Origin: COE1 sp949066965
GTDB lineage: Bacteria > Bacillota > Clostridia > Lachnospirales > Lachnospiraceae
Assembly: GCA_949066965.1 (NCBI GenBank)
Contig: CARTDA010000011.1
Coordinates: 1-64,000 of the forward strand
Direction of reading: 5' to 3'
Length of the DNA stretch: 64,000 nucleotides
Shown: positions 26,001 through 34,289 of the stretch, piece by piece
How the letters are laid out: each line of letters opens with the position of its first letter
How positions within the stretch are numbered: the stretch's first letter is position 1
Made by a program: the position numbers and the translations under genes
Notes under the pieces: model-generated
The model's input: the letters and a program-made list of their open reading frames with translations, nothing else
Told to the model about the DNA's origin: nothing
Database searches by the model: none

Positions 26001-26366
26001 GCAGACATAGACAGCGCGCCGGCAGTGACAGTCATCACCTCGCTTGATGACCAAAAAAGCAATGCTGCGCCGTCTGCGGCTGAAATGGGTGACGCTGCAC
26101 TGACAGATATGGGGGAAAGCGGAGATGGCAAAACAGAGATGGAAACTGCCCCGGAACCTGAAACAGTGGCGGATGAAGGGCAGCAGGAAGCTTCGGTGAT
26201 ACCAGACAGCGATTCCGGCGAAGCCAATACGGAAACGCCTGATAACATACAGGAAAGCGGGACGCATTCGTGGATTTTTTTCACGGTGTCCCTGACAATG
26301 ACAGCTGTCGCAGGGGGCGCTGTCGGGATTTATGCATGGAAAAAGAAGAAGGATAGGACACAGTAA
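23007..26366 (+). CDS. Secreted, membrane-anchored transglutaminase-like protein with InlB-type B repeats
   Basis: ATG 23007 follows GGAGG. The 1119 residues start with a signal peptide (cleavage near SYAAEQ) and a Glu/Thr/Pro-rich linker. A transglutaminase-like domain (about 200-370) follows with the visible triad Cys293 (AVCQGYALAY), His321 (NHAWN) and Asp336 (VDTTWDD). Next comes a beta-rich spacer, then six Listeria-Bacteroides-type repeats between about 530 and 950. Four are full (YELNGGKN to GWY to YAKW) and two are shorter. An acidic linker and a C-terminal membrane helix with a Lys-rich tail complete it. There is no LPXTG motif, so it is anchored by the helix. A role in surface peptide processing or cross-linking is inferred. 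Confidence 0.88.
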   Translation: MRRRLILVAFIYIMAFGLSAGTSYAAEQPETVSETRQQETETESVAGTEEPDAEPETIVGTDTEAPSERQTEKQTEPTDEDAEKEPVAQIHTEPETDTVEAADNGGDETEAFEEGAPDFLYQAGGFRVLDEETDAASGICLFSTGDMDGLADKMYKALKGRETSIAVKDYGFYWDSTEDRKQLLNLYYAVINDHPDLYFARTGYGVSYNTKTKLISKITPNYFVNVDDSAFQAGVQKAKAAVMPGMDDLQKAIAIHDYLVLNCEYDKERLSNKTIPQESYGAYGALANRIAVCQGYALAYKYLMNEYGIECYIVTSDKMNHAWNIVKIDGALYQVDTTWDDPTWDRFGLVSHANMFLSDTTFGKNHHDWYVTKGSGIIALKAEGTKYDSAFWRDVKSPLVYDAGGTKRHYYVSADKKLQSRACSAQEIDADGTTLLTLDTSSSGLALDGTKLYYNTSKSIAYIDITDIAYAEHEQFSLKDEDTNQIFGFVKSDDKIRYVKRTGESPSGKSTIYILNKTEDGASETESRMYTVTFIDKFGTVFDVQKISEGGYAVPPDKKMTPQPGYQLSAWKGNYSNIQKDETVTAIYKKYTYTIKYELNGGKNSSANPAKYDVETPDIILSDPLKKEYYDFAGWYDEPEFETKVTAIKKGSIGNRTLYAKWEPIKYAVTYELDGGKNNAGNKTEYDVETDTFPLASPTKKGYAFEGWYAEPKYVTEVTAIEKGSTGDRTIYAKWKILEYNLEYELNGGKNSPKNPLQYNVETDTIRLEAPSHGDAHYEFDGWYADSGFTCPISSITKGSVGNRRLYAKWTKYYRVRFFDSTGKLITETKTAEGKDAAPPEASRKEGYLFAKWDKDYRNVQDDMDITAVYEPIQYTITYVLGGGTNSSKNPSAYTIETEDVKLASPKHKNKELAFAGWYQDKGCKERVTSIYKGSTGDITLYAKWRKVQQEENAGGAHKDGSSVADQPGPPENKASEAASSAEIPGQEAVPESETLTRADIDSAPAVTVITSLDDQKSNAAPSAAEMGDAALTDMGESGDGKTEMETAPEPETVADEGQQEASVIPDSDSGEANTETPDNIQESGTHSWIFFTVSLTMTAVAGGAVGIYAWKKKKDRTQ

Positions 26367-27697
26367 TGATACAGATACAATTACCTGAAAAAGTGCAGTT
26401 TATCATATCGCGGCTGGAACAGGCAGGCTATGAGGCATATGCTGTGGGCGGGTGCGTCAGGGATTCACTCCTTGGCAGGCAGCCGCATGACTGGGACGTG
26501 ACGACCTCGGCGAAGCCGATGCAGGTGAAGGAAGCTTTCCGGCACACGATTGACACCGGAATCCAGCATGGCACGGTGACGGTGATGCTTGACCATGAGG
26601 GATTCGAGGTGACGACGTACCGCATTGACGGTGAATATGAAGACAGTCGGCATCCGAAGGAAGTCACGTTCACGGTCAATCTGGTGGAGGATTTAAAACG
26701 CAGGGATTTTACCATCAACGCCATGGCGTACAATGACAGGAGCGGCATTGTGGACGCGTTTGGCGGCGTGGAGGATTTGGATTATGGGATTATCCGGTGT
26801 GTCGGTGAGGCTGCAGAGCGGTTTGGCGAGGATGCACTCCGCATTTTGCGGGCAGTACGGTTTTCGGCACAGCTCGGCTTTACGATAGCGGATGGGACAA
26901 AGGCGGCAGCCAAAGCGCTTGCCCCGAACCTGAACCATATCAGCGCGGAGCGCATACAGGCAGAGCTTGTGAAACTGCTGGTGTCAGCGCACCCCGATTA
27001 TATGCGGGATGCATATGCGCTTGGCATCACTAAAGCTGTGCTCCCCGAGCTGGACGCTGCGTTTGCCACGCAACAGAATCACCCGCACCATATGTACAAC
27101 GTGGGCGAGCACCTGATGCAGTGCCTGCTTCACACAAGAGCTGACAAAAGCCTGCGGCTTGCCGCCCTGCTGCATGATATCGGAAAACCGCAGACCAGAA
27201 CCACGGACGCGGACGGCACTGACCATTTTCATGGTCACGTTGAGGTGAGTGAGCGCATGGCAGCTGCCATTCTTAAACGGCTCAAATTTGACAATGACAC
27301 CATCACGAAAGTCCAGAAGTATGTGAAATACCACGACTACAACGCAGAGCCGAGTGCAAAGGCAGTGCGCCGCGCCATCAACAAAATCGGCGCGGAATAT
27401 TTCCCGCAGATACTCGAGCTGCGGCGCGCAGATACCCTCGCGCAGAGTGCATACCAGCAGGCGGAGAAGCTCGAACGGATTGACGCAATTGCACGCCTTT
27501 ATGATGAGATTATGGAACAACAGCAGTGCGTATCCCTCAAAACACTGGAAATCACTGGAAACGACCTAATTGCATTAGGCGTGCCAAAAGGAAAAAGGAT
27601 AGGTGCGATACTGGCAGAGCTCCTCGATGACGTGCTGCAAAATCCGGAGAACAATACACATGATTACCTGATGGAGGAGGCAAAAAAGCTGATATAG
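26366..27697 (+). CDS. cca: CCA-adding tRNA nucleotidyltransferase
   Basis: The 443 residues begin with the nucleotidyltransferase signature AVGGCVRDSLLGRQPHDWD, with metal-binding Asp42 and Asp44. The class II motifs RRDFTINAMAY and EDALRILRAVRFSAQL follow, and an HD domain (LLHDIGKP, about 270) comes after them. The enzyme adds or repairs the 3' CCA end of tRNAs. The start codon overlaps the stop of the preceding secreted-protein gene (TAATG), so the two are translationally coupled even though they are functionally unrelated. Confidence 0.95.
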   Translation: MIQIQLPEKVQFIISRLEQAGYEAYAVGGCVRDSLLGRQPHDWDVTTSAKPMQVKEAFRHTIDTGIQHGTVTVMLDHEGFEVTTYRIDGEYEDSRHPKEVTFTVNLVEDLKRRDFTINAMAYNDRSGIVDAFGGVEDLDYGIIRCVGEAAERFGEDALRILRAVRFSAQLGFTIADGTKAAAKALAPNLNHISAERIQAELVKLLVSAHPDYMRDAYALGITKAVLPELDAAFATQQNHPHHMYNVGEHLMQCLLHTRADKSLRLAALLHDIGKPQTRTTDADGTDHFHGHVEVSERMAAAILKRLKFDNDTITKVQKYVKYHDYNAEPSAKAVRRAINKIGAEYFPQILELRRADTLAQSAYQQAEKLERIDAIARLYDEIMEQQQCVSLKTLEITGNDLIALGVPKGKRIGAILAELLDDVLQNPENNTHDYLMEEAKKLI

Positions 27698-27881
27698 CGC
27701 CACGAACAAACGGAATCCTTTCCGAAGTCATACATGTTATTCTCTCCCACGGCAGCTTACGCCCTCGAAAAAGCAGCTTACCGCATAACAATTGCGGAGG
27801 CTGTTTTTTTTGGTTATTATGGACGCGTGCACATGACAAGAGATGTATAGGAAAAGTATTGTTTTAGGAAGGGAAAAGAAG

Positions 27882-28790
27882 ATGAATCCAGTGATTAAAG
27901 TGGAGGGGTTAAAGAAATATTTTGGGGACGTGAAGGCAGTGGATGATATCAATTTTCAGGTGGAAAAGGGAGAACTGTTTGGATTTCTTGGGGTTAACGG
28001 CGCGGGCAAGTCCACGACCATTAACATGCTCTGCACGCTCTGCCTGCCGACCGTAGGGAAAGCCGAAATCTGTGGATTTCCAGTCGGGGAAAAGGATGAG
28101 GAAATCAGGAAACGGATTGGAGTGGTCTATCAGAATAACTGTCTGGACGATAAGCTGACAGTGTCGGAGAACCTGTTTGTCAGAGGCGTGCTATACGAAA
28201 AAGACTATAAAAGGCTCCGTGCAAATATCAAAAAAATATGCAGTATCCTTAACTTGGATGACGTGTACAACAGAAAGTTTGCGAAGCTTTCGGGCGGGCA
28301 GAAAAGGCGGTGCGAGATTGCAAGGGCGCTGGTGAACGCGCCGGAAATCATGTTTTTAGATGAGCCGACGACAGGGCTTGACCCGGCTGCGAGAAAAAAC
28401 GTGTGGGAGTCATTGGAGAAGCTGCGCCGTGAGGAAAACATGACAATCTTTCTGACCACGCACTATATGGAGGAAGCCGCAAGGGCATCCCACATTGCTA
28501 TTATGGATGCAGGACAGTTAAAGGAGTACGGAACCCCGTTTTCCTTGAAAGAGACGTATGCAAAGGATAAACTTCTGCTTTATTCCTCATCGCCGGAATT
28601 GCCAAAACGGCTGGAGGACATGAAAATCGAATACAAAAAAAAGAACGAGCATTTTGTGATACATGTCCCGGAAAGCAGGGCGTCACTGCCTGTTCTGAAC
28701 AGTGTGCGGGAACTGATTGACGGGTTTGAAATGCTACAGGGTTCCATGGACGATGTATTTTTAAATGTGACAGGAAAAAAATTGGAGTAA
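27882..28790 (+). CDS. ABC-2 type exporter ATP-binding protein (DrrA-like)
   Basis: ATG 27882 lies behind an AGGAAGGGA site; the longer reading from 27843 is less likely. The 302 residues show Walker A GVNGAGKST, the Q-loop VVYQNNCLDD, the signature LSGGQKRR, Walker B IMFLDEPTTGLDP and the switch His in TTHYMEEA. The C-terminal extension is typical of the drug/antibiotic efflux DrrA group. The permease follows 61 bases later, and a LytTR regulator with a DUF3021 partner lies after that. The substrate is unknown. Confidence 0.92.
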   Translation: MNPVIKVEGLKKYFGDVKAVDDINFQVEKGELFGFLGVNGAGKSTTINMLCTLCLPTVGKAEICGFPVGEKDEEIRKRIGVVYQNNCLDDKLTVSENLFVRGVLYEKDYKRLRANIKKICSILNLDDVYNRKFAKLSGGQKRRCEIARALVNAPEIMFLDEPTTGLDPAARKNVWESLEKLRREENMTIFLTTHYMEEAARASHIAIMDAGQLKEYGTPFSLKETYAKDKLLLYSSSPELPKRLEDMKIEYKKKNEHFVIHVPESRASLPVLNSVRELIDGFEMLQGSMDDVFLNVTGKKLE

Positions 28791-28851
28791 GCGCAAAGGC
28801 AGCGTTTTTCAATTATATTAGAGCCGCTGAAAGCGGCAGGAAGGGTTCGTT

Positions 28852-29766
28852 ATGAGGGAAACGTATTATTTAATGAAGAGAAATATGCTGATTTATATCA
28901 GGGATTATGTGTCGGTATTTTTTTCCATGCTTTCAATGCTGATTGTACTGGCGTTGATGGTAATATTTTTGGGGAATATGAACAGTGAGAATGTGGTGGA
29001 TGCGCTTGCTGCACTTGGCGGTGTCAGGGATACAGCCGCGGATGAGAAAAATGCGTCATACCTGATACAGATGTGGACGCTTGCAGGGATTTTGGAGGTC
29101 AATGCGGTTACGATTACGCTGACTGTGATTGGCACGATGGTGCAGGATGAGGCAAAAAACAGACTGGCAAGTTTTTATATGGCGCCGGTCAGGCGGGTTA
29201 AGATAGTGCTTGGATATATTTTTTCCGCGTGGATTGTCGGGACAGGGATGTGTGCGCTGACACTGATACTGGGAGAAATTTATATGGCGCTGTGCGGACA
29301 TCCGCTGCTTGGCGCTATGGAATGGCTGAAATTATTCGGGATGATTGCGCTCAATACGCTTACGTATGCCTCGCTCTCGTATCTGCTGGCGCTGTTTATC
29401 CATGGCGAGAGTGCATGGAGCAGCATCATGACCATTGTAGGAACGCTGGTCGGTTTTCTGGGTGCCATTTATCTGCCTGTGTCGATGCTGCCGGACAGTG
29501 TCACCAAAGTGTTAAAATGTCTGCCCGTGCTGCATGGCGCGGCTATGATGCGCACCGTCTGCACGGATAATGCCATTACAAAAACATTTGAAGGACTTCC
29601 TGAAACCGCGGCAAATATGTTTCGTGAGCAGATGGGCGTGTCCGTTTTTGTAAAAAATAAAGAAATATCATTGCAGTTCCAGCTGCTTTTTATGGTAATA
29701 TATATGATAGCAGCCCTGATTGTGTCCGTGTGGATTAGCAGGGGACGGAAACTGAAAGACCGTTAG
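28852..29766 (+). CDS. ABC-2 type exporter permease
   Basis: The 304 residues have about six membrane helices: one near 20-42, then a long external loop, then helices near 80-100, 120-145, 155-180, 190-215 and 275-298. The motifs LIQMWTLAGILEVNAVTIT and PVSMLPDSVTKVLKCLPVLHG resemble the ABC-2 membrane family. Its partner ATPase is immediately upstream. Confidence 0.88.
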   Translation: MRETYYLMKRNMLIYIRDYVSVFFSMLSMLIVLALMVIFLGNMNSENVVDALAALGGVRDTAADEKNASYLIQMWTLAGILEVNAVTITLTVIGTMVQDEAKNRLASFYMAPVRRVKIVLGYIFSAWIVGTGMCALTLILGEIYMALCGHPLLGAMEWLKLFGMIALNTLTYASLSYLLALFIHGESAWSSIMTIVGTLVGFLGAIYLPVSMLPDSVTKVLKCLPVLHGAAMMRTVCTDNAITKTFEGLPETAANMFREQMGVSVFVKNKEISLQFQLLFMVIYMIAALIVSVWISRGRKLKDR

Positions 29767-29798
29767 GTGGAGGACTACTGCGGAAAATAAATTTTTCA

Positions 29799-29821
29799 CA
29801 ATACGAACAAAGTTCGTATTG
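29799..29821. promoter_or_regulatory. 9-bp inverted repeat upstream of the LytTR gene
   Basis: CAATACGAA - CAAAG - TTCGTATTG lies between the exporter permease and the LytTR gene, 55 bases before the start codon. It could be an operator for autoregulation or a leader hairpin. There is no T-tract, so it is not a convincing terminator. Confidence 0.5.
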
Positions 29822-29876
29822 CAAATATTGTGCTGACGCCCAAATTCGCGGGCTACTGGCAGCATGGAGGATTTTT

Positions 29877-30314
29877 ATGAAAATTACGATTACGGAGCCG
29901 GCAGACGGGGAGGAAGAGGAAATTATCATCCGATGCCGTCATATGGATAAACGCCTGTTGAAATTGATTTATGCCTTCAAGGCGGGGCAGGAGAAGATAA
30001 CGGCATTGAAGGGCGGAACTTATTTTCAGATTGCGCCGGAAGAGATTTATTATTTTGAGGCAGTGGACAACAAGGTCTTTTTGTATCTGGAAAAAGAGGT
30101 TTATGAGACGAAGTTAAGGCTGTATGAACTGGAAGATACGTTTCAGGGGACAGATTTCTTCCGCGCGTCCAAATCCTGCATCTTGAATCTGGCAAAGGTT
30201 AAGGGGCTGAGCCCGGCATTTAACGGAAGATTTGAGGCGCTGATGAGAAACGGGGAGAAAATCATTATTTCGCGGCAGTATGTTCCGGTATTGAAACAAA
30301 AGCTCGGTTTATGA
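29877..30314 (+). CDS. LytTR-type DNA-binding regulator
   Basis: The 145 residues have no receiver domain. An N-terminal ~45 residues lead into a LytTR DNA-binding domain (YFQIAPEEIYYFEAVDNKVFLYL, LYELEDTF, FFRASKSCILNLAKV, SRQYVPVLKQKL). ATG 29877 sits behind GGAGG. Short LytTR proteins of this type are regularly paired with a DUF3021 membrane protein, as here, and often control a neighbouring ABC exporter. The membrane partner is thought to act as the signal-dependent inhibitor. That role is taken from family knowledge, not shown here. Confidence 0.9.
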   Translation: MKITITEPADGEEEEIIIRCRHMDKRLLKLIYAFKAGQEKITALKGGTYFQIAPEEIYYFEAVDNKVFLYLEKEVYETKLRLYELEDTFQGTDFFRASKSCILNLAKVKGLSPAFNGRFEALMRNGEKIIISRQYVPVLKQKLGL

Positions 30315-30326
30315 GGAGGTGTTTTT

Positions 30327-30755
30327 TTGAGACGGTTAAAGGATATGTTTTATGTGTTTGTATGTGTGACTACCTGCGTGCTTTTTGTGACTGCCGTGTA
30401 CGTTACAATATTTTTTCAGAAGGCAGTATTCGGCGTGGAGATTTTATGGCAGATTTTATGGGTTTCCTTTCTGTGCAGCATAGCAAATATTTTTTATCCG
30501 CAGCGGGAGGTCAGCAAGAAAACAATGATGTTTTTGTACATTGGTCATTATATTCTGACAAATGTGATTGTTTTAGGGTGCGGCTTCTGGTTTGAATGGT
30601 TTTATGCAGATAACCTGCCAATGGTGCTGGCAATGCTGTTTGCGATTGCAGTTATTTTTGTGATTGTGTCTGCAGCCGCGTGGAAGAAAGGCAGGCGGCA
30701 GGCAGCGCTCATGAACGAACGGCTGCGGCTGTACCAGCAGGACGAGGAAACGTAA
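30327..30755 (+). CDS. DUF3021 family membrane protein, LytTR partner
   Basis: This protein of 142 residues has a TTG start at 30327, six bases after a strong GAGGAGGT site that itself overlaps the end of the LytTR gene. Four membrane helices are visible (about 8-28, 40-55, 70-92 and 98-118), followed by a short charged cytoplasmic tail. It is co-transcribed with the LytTR gene 12 bases upstream. Confidence 0.85.
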   Translation: MRRLKDMFYVFVCVTTCVLFVTAVYVTIFFQKAVFGVEILWQILWVSFLCSIANIFYPQREVSKKTMMFLYIGHYILTNVIVLGCGFWFEWFYADNLPMVLAMLFAIAVIFVIVSAAAWKKGRRQAALMNERLRLYQQDEET

Positions 30756-30779
30756 AGATAAAAAATAAAATAAAAATGC

Positions 30780-30810
30780 TTGACTCTGACATTGTGTTAT
30801 AGTTTATTAT
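30780..30810 (+). promoter_or_regulatory. MerR-type promoter with 19-bp spacer
   Basis: TTGACT (30780-30785) and TATTAT (30805-30810) are separated by 19 bases. This overlong spacer is the hallmark of promoters activated by MerR-family regulators through DNA distortion, and the gene downstream encodes one. Autoregulation is likely. Confidence 0.65.
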
Positions 30811-30853
30811 GAATCTATTCCTAGGAAAAATAACATGAAAGGACAAGAAAACA

Positions 30854-31594
30854 ATGCTGACAGTAAATGAGGTAAGCAAACTGACAGGCGTGAGCGCCCG
30901 GTCACTGCACCACTATGATGCTATCGGACTGCTGAAGCCTGCAAGGGTGACGGAAGCGGGGTACCGCCTGTATGGTGAAGCCGAGCTGGCACGCCTGCAG
31001 AATATATTGCTGTTCCGCGAGCTCCAATTTCCACTAAAGCAGATTCGGACAATTCTTGACAGTCCGGACTTTGACCAGAAGGAAGCGCTCGCACAGCAGA
31101 TTCAACTGCTGGAATTACAGCTTGCGCATACACAGGAGCTTATCTCGTTTGCGCGCATGTTGCAGGAAAAAGGAGTGAAGGGAATGGATTTTAAAGCATT
31201 TGACAAAGAGGAAATCAAACAGTATGAGGAGGAAGTCCGCAAGCGTTGGGGTAACACCAAGGCATATGAGGAATATCAGCAGAATACGAAAGGCAGGACA
31301 GAGACGGAGCAGGAACAAATCAACAGTCAGCTGATGGAGCTGTTTGCCGAAATCGGAAAACTGCGTCATGGTGCACCCTCGGAGCAGGCTGTACAGGATC
31401 AGGTTGCCGGCATACAGGCGTTTATCACGGAGCATTATTACCAGTGCACCGATGAAATACTGCGCGGACTGGGGGAGATGTATGTGTGTGATGAGCGCAT
31501 GAGACGCAATATTGACAAGGCTGGCGGGGATGGAACCGCGGCGTTTGTCAGCAAGGCAATTGCGGCGTATGTCACTGGACGCAGCAGGGTGTAG
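30854..31594 (+). CDS. MerR-family regulator with TipAS-type ligand domain
   Basis: The 246 residues open with a MerR winged-helix domain (LTVNEVSKLTGVSARSLHHYDAIGLLKP, GYRLYGEAELARLQNILLFRELQFPLKQI). A coiled-coil dimerisation helix follows (about 75-110), then a C-terminal TipAS-like domain (about 120-245: EEEVRKRWGNTKAYEEY, ITEHYYQCTDEILRGLGEMY). TipA-type regulators bind thiopeptide or other drugs and activate resistance genes. Here no obvious target gene lies next to it. Confidence 0.92.
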   Translation: MLTVNEVSKLTGVSARSLHHYDAIGLLKPARVTEAGYRLYGEAELARLQNILLFRELQFPLKQIRTILDSPDFDQKEALAQQIQLLELQLAHTQELISFARMLQEKGVKGMDFKAFDKEEIKQYEEEVRKRWGNTKAYEEYQQNTKGRTETEQEQINSQLMELFAEIGKLRHGAPSEQAVQDQVAGIQAFITEHYYQCTDEILRGLGEMYVCDERMRRNIDKAGGDGTAAFVSKAIAAYVTGRSRV

Positions 31595-31685
31595 CAAGGA
31601 AAAGTCATATCCTTCAATCCAATACGTGAACTGGCTTATGACGCATAGCTGGGGCAGAAAGTAATCCGCTTTTATGATTTGGATG

Positions 31686-31845
31686 ATTGAAGTTTGTGTT
31701 ACGAGTTCAATAACTGCAAACCGTCAGATGTTGAAAAGCAGAAAGCATTATTGGCATATAGTGTTATTGCCGCTGGTAATCCCTGTAAGGTAATTTGCCG
31801 GGGAAAATCAAGAATTTCCAGTTACAAGGAAGTAATTTCAGATTA
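31686..31845 (+). pseudogene. Possible remnant of a hexapeptide-repeat acetyltransferase C-terminus
   Basis: Reading from about 31690 to the TAG near 31843 gives a stretch ending VIAAGNPCKVI plus 20 more residues. The VIAAGNPCKVI motif is typical of the C-terminus of maltose/galactoside O-acetyltransferases. No start or left-handed helix repeats precede it; upstream sequence from 31595 holds nothing recognisable. It is best read as a degraded fragment. Confidence 0.35.
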
Positions 31846-31885
31846 GGCGGTATAGCCCCGATTATAAGGGCTGTACCGTCTTTTC
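31845..31885 (+). terminator. Rho-independent terminator
   Basis: GGTATAGCCC pairs with GGGCTGTACC across a short loop (31849-31877), followed by GTCTTTTC. It ends the stretch with the acetyltransferase-like remnant. Confidence 0.6.
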
Positions 31886-32060
31886 GAGTTCCTATGCAGC
31901 CTGCCGTTTCGGCTGCGTGGCAGAAAGGGGCTGAGCGACAGCACCGACAGGAAACAGAATAAGGCGAAGCGGAGGGAGGAAGAATTTGATAGAAATATGC
32001 GTGCGATTGTGGTATTCTATTAGTGGTAAAAATAGAAAATTGCAAAGGAGATAAGGCTAT

Positions 32061-32618
32061 ATGACAAAACAGTTAAAGAAAAGACCAATTGAAAAAGAAC
32101 TGAAATTCTTAGCTGACTTTGAACTATACGGCGTGTTAATGTTTGCAGGAATGTATTTTGCAACAAAGTTTATTATCGATATGGACTTTGGAAAGAACGT
32201 GTTCAAATTAAATTGGATATCGTTTTTTCCATTGTTGATATTTTCTGCCATAGTAATAGAGGGCAGCCTCTATTGGCGTAATAAGTTGAGAATGGTAAAA
32301 AGAAAAACGGCGTTAAGTAATTTTGAAATTGGCAGGATTTACAGTAAATTAAGATGGATAAATGTGATTTTATTAACAGCCTATCTGCCAATAATTATTA
32401 TTGCGGTTCTTGAAAAAGAAGATTTATCTGGAATAATTGTTGGAATTTTACTGTATTTTATGGCGGTAATAGAGCAAATCAATTATTTTCATATCAGGCT
32501 TTCTTATGAGACGGTAAATGGCAGTCTTCTCGTTATTGAGCCTTTAAAAAAACTTTTTACTGGAACTGGAAAACGTTCACAACTGAGGAAGGATATTGAT
32601 ACTTATTTAAAAGGTTAA
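32061..32618 (+). CDS. Hypothetical four-helix membrane protein
   Basis: ATG 32061 follows AAAGGAG. The 185 residues have a charged N-terminus and about four membrane helices (near 22-40, 52-68, 98-115 and 122-140), with a basic C-terminus. I do not recognise the family. The gene is richer in AT than those on either side of the accessory stretch, as are the next genes, which suggests recent acquisition. Confidence 0.7.
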   Translation: MTKQLKKRPIEKELKFLADFELYGVLMFAGMYFATKFIIDMDFGKNVFKLNWISFFPLLIFSAIVIEGSLYWRNKLRMVKRKTALSNFEIGRIYSKLRWINVILLTAYLPIIIIAVLEKEDLSGIIVGILLYFMAVIEQINYFHIRLSYETVNGSLLVIEPLKKLFTGTGKRSQLRKDIDTYLKG

Positions 32619-32743
32619 CTTCTGGTTTCTGAACTTATCAACGACTTACTATCCATTACAAATTTATAGGGGCATTGGAAACCTGACGTGATAAAAGAAT
32701 ATGTGTAATGTCTGGATATAAGAATGATGTAAGGAGAATGGGT

Positions 32744-33547
32744 ATGTATGAATACAAAATAAAAGAATATACACCAAATGCCAGAAAAAATAAGGAATAC
32801 TGGGACACAGCAATTGGATTGCAGGATGTTGATGGGTTAAAACCATCCCGTTACCTGTATGAACTGTCTGAACAGCATATCAATGGAGAACTCCCCCTGC
32901 AGACGGTCAGCGAAAAGTTAATTGAATATTATAAAGGCGTGTCCGGCAAAGAACGGACAGAGACAATGGAATGCGACCTTGTTTCCGAACGGATTGTTGA
33001 ACTGTTGTCAGATGGGACAATCTCCCTGGTACCTACGGCGTTAAAGACCATCCACCGGTACTTGTTTGAAGGAATATATGATTTTGCCGGACAGTTCAGG
33101 CAATACAACATAACAAAAGAGGAACCGGTTTTGCATGGGGACAGCGTAAAGTATGCAAATTATTTTGAAATACAGGACATACTGGAATATGATTTTAACA
33201 TTGAAAAGCAGCAACGGTATTCAAAGATGGACAAGGCACGGATAATCAGGAGATTGTGCGATTTTTCATCATCCATATGGCAGGTGCATCCGTTTGGAGA
33301 AGGGAATACAAGGACAACAGCCGTATTTATGGAATTATATTTAAATAGTATTGGTTTTCCGGTGAACAATGACATGTTTAAGGACTATTCCAAATACTAT
33401 AGGAACGCACTGGTACGGTCAAATTATGCAAATTATGCGAAAGGAATCGATGTGGATTTTTGTTACCTGGAAAAGTTTTATGACAATTTGCTGTTTGGCT
33501 CGCAGTATGACCTAAACAATGATGAGATGATACTGGGGAAGAACTAA
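32744..33547 (+). CDS. Fic-domain protein (putative AMPylating toxin/effector)
   Basis: ATG 32744 is seven bases behind AAGGAG (two earlier in-frame ATG codons are too close or too far), giving 267 residues. The Fic core runs over about 100-220, with the flap region GIYDFAGQFRQYNI and the catalytic loop HPFGEGNTRT beginning at His182. Compared with the classical HPFx(D/E)GNGRxxR loop, the second glycine is threonine and the last arginine is missing, as in a common Fic subgroup. The N-terminal helical part (YLYELSEQHINGELPLQTVSEKLIEYY) resembles a VbhA-type antitoxin helix, but the inhibitory motif is not clear. No separate antitoxin gene is next to it. Confidence 0.88.
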   Translation: MYEYKIKEYTPNARKNKEYWDTAIGLQDVDGLKPSRYLYELSEQHINGELPLQTVSEKLIEYYKGVSGKERTETMECDLVSERIVELLSDGTISLVPTALKTIHRYLFEGIYDFAGQFRQYNITKEEPVLHGDSVKYANYFEIQDILEYDFNIEKQQRYSKMDKARIIRRLCDFSSSIWQVHPFGEGNTRTTAVFMELYLNSIGFPVNNDMFKDYSKYYRNALVRSNYANYAKGIDVDFCYLEKFYDNLLFGSQYDLNNDEMILGKN

Positions 33548-33683
33548 TGGTTACCACCCGAAGCCATAATTACAGATTGCGAAATATGTGGATATTGTGG
33601 AAATTTAAGGGAACAGGCAAAAGAAATGCTCATGCCTGCCAATTTGATAACTCATTATGTTTACATTTGCGGAGGAATATTTA

Positions 33684-34289
33684 ATGAATAAAGCGATTGC
33701 TGAATTTGGTTCGTTGTTGGTAATGGTATCAGTAATTCTATTTGCAATTTTTATGGTTACATCAAAATTTGGAAGTTATCTTGTATGCATATTTTTGGCT
33801 TTGGGTTACATTATGATGATAGTCGGATTTCATAATGAAAGCGATGAAGATAGAAAAGTCTCTGCAAATGTAGGAATGATTTTTGGCTGCATGTATGCTG
33901 TTCTGATTTTGTTAGTATATTATGCCCAAATAACTGCCGTTAGAAATGATGTTTTGAATGAGCAGGCTATAATGGTTTTAGATTTTTCCAGAGGTGGATT
34001 ACTGTTTAGTTATGACTTGCTTGGATATGGTATGATGTCATTATCAACATTTTTTATTGGATTAACCATAAAACCTAAGGATAAAAAAGATAAATGGCTT
34101 AAGTATCTTATGATGATTCATGGAGTATTCTTCTTTGGGTGTTTCATTATGCCAATCATGGGAGTGTTTAGTGTATCTATGTCGGATGGTTCTGATAGTT
34201 TGGGCGGAATTATTGCTCTGGAATTTTGGTGTGCATATTTCTTGCCAATATGTATTTTATCCATGATTCATTTTAAAAATGAGAGGTAA
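33684..34289 (+). CDS. Hypothetical six-helix membrane protein
   Basis: ATG 33684 lies behind GGAGGA; an in-frame start at 33657 is less suitable. The 201 residues carry about six membrane helices (near 10-30, 33-50, 65-85, 105-130, 140-160 and 175-195), separated by short charged loops. I do not recognise the family. It is AT-rich and lies between the Fic gene and the secreted protease gene. Confidence 0.7.
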   Translation: MNKAIAEFGSLLVMVSVILFAIFMVTSKFGSYLVCIFLALGYIMMIVGFHNESDEDRKVSANVGMIFGCMYAVLILLVYYAQITAVRNDVLNEQAIMVLDFSRGGLLFSYDLLGYGMMSLSTFFIGLTIKPKDKKDKWLKYLMMIHGVFFFGCFIMPIMGVFSVSMSDGSDSLGGIIALEFWCAYFLPICILSMIHFKNER

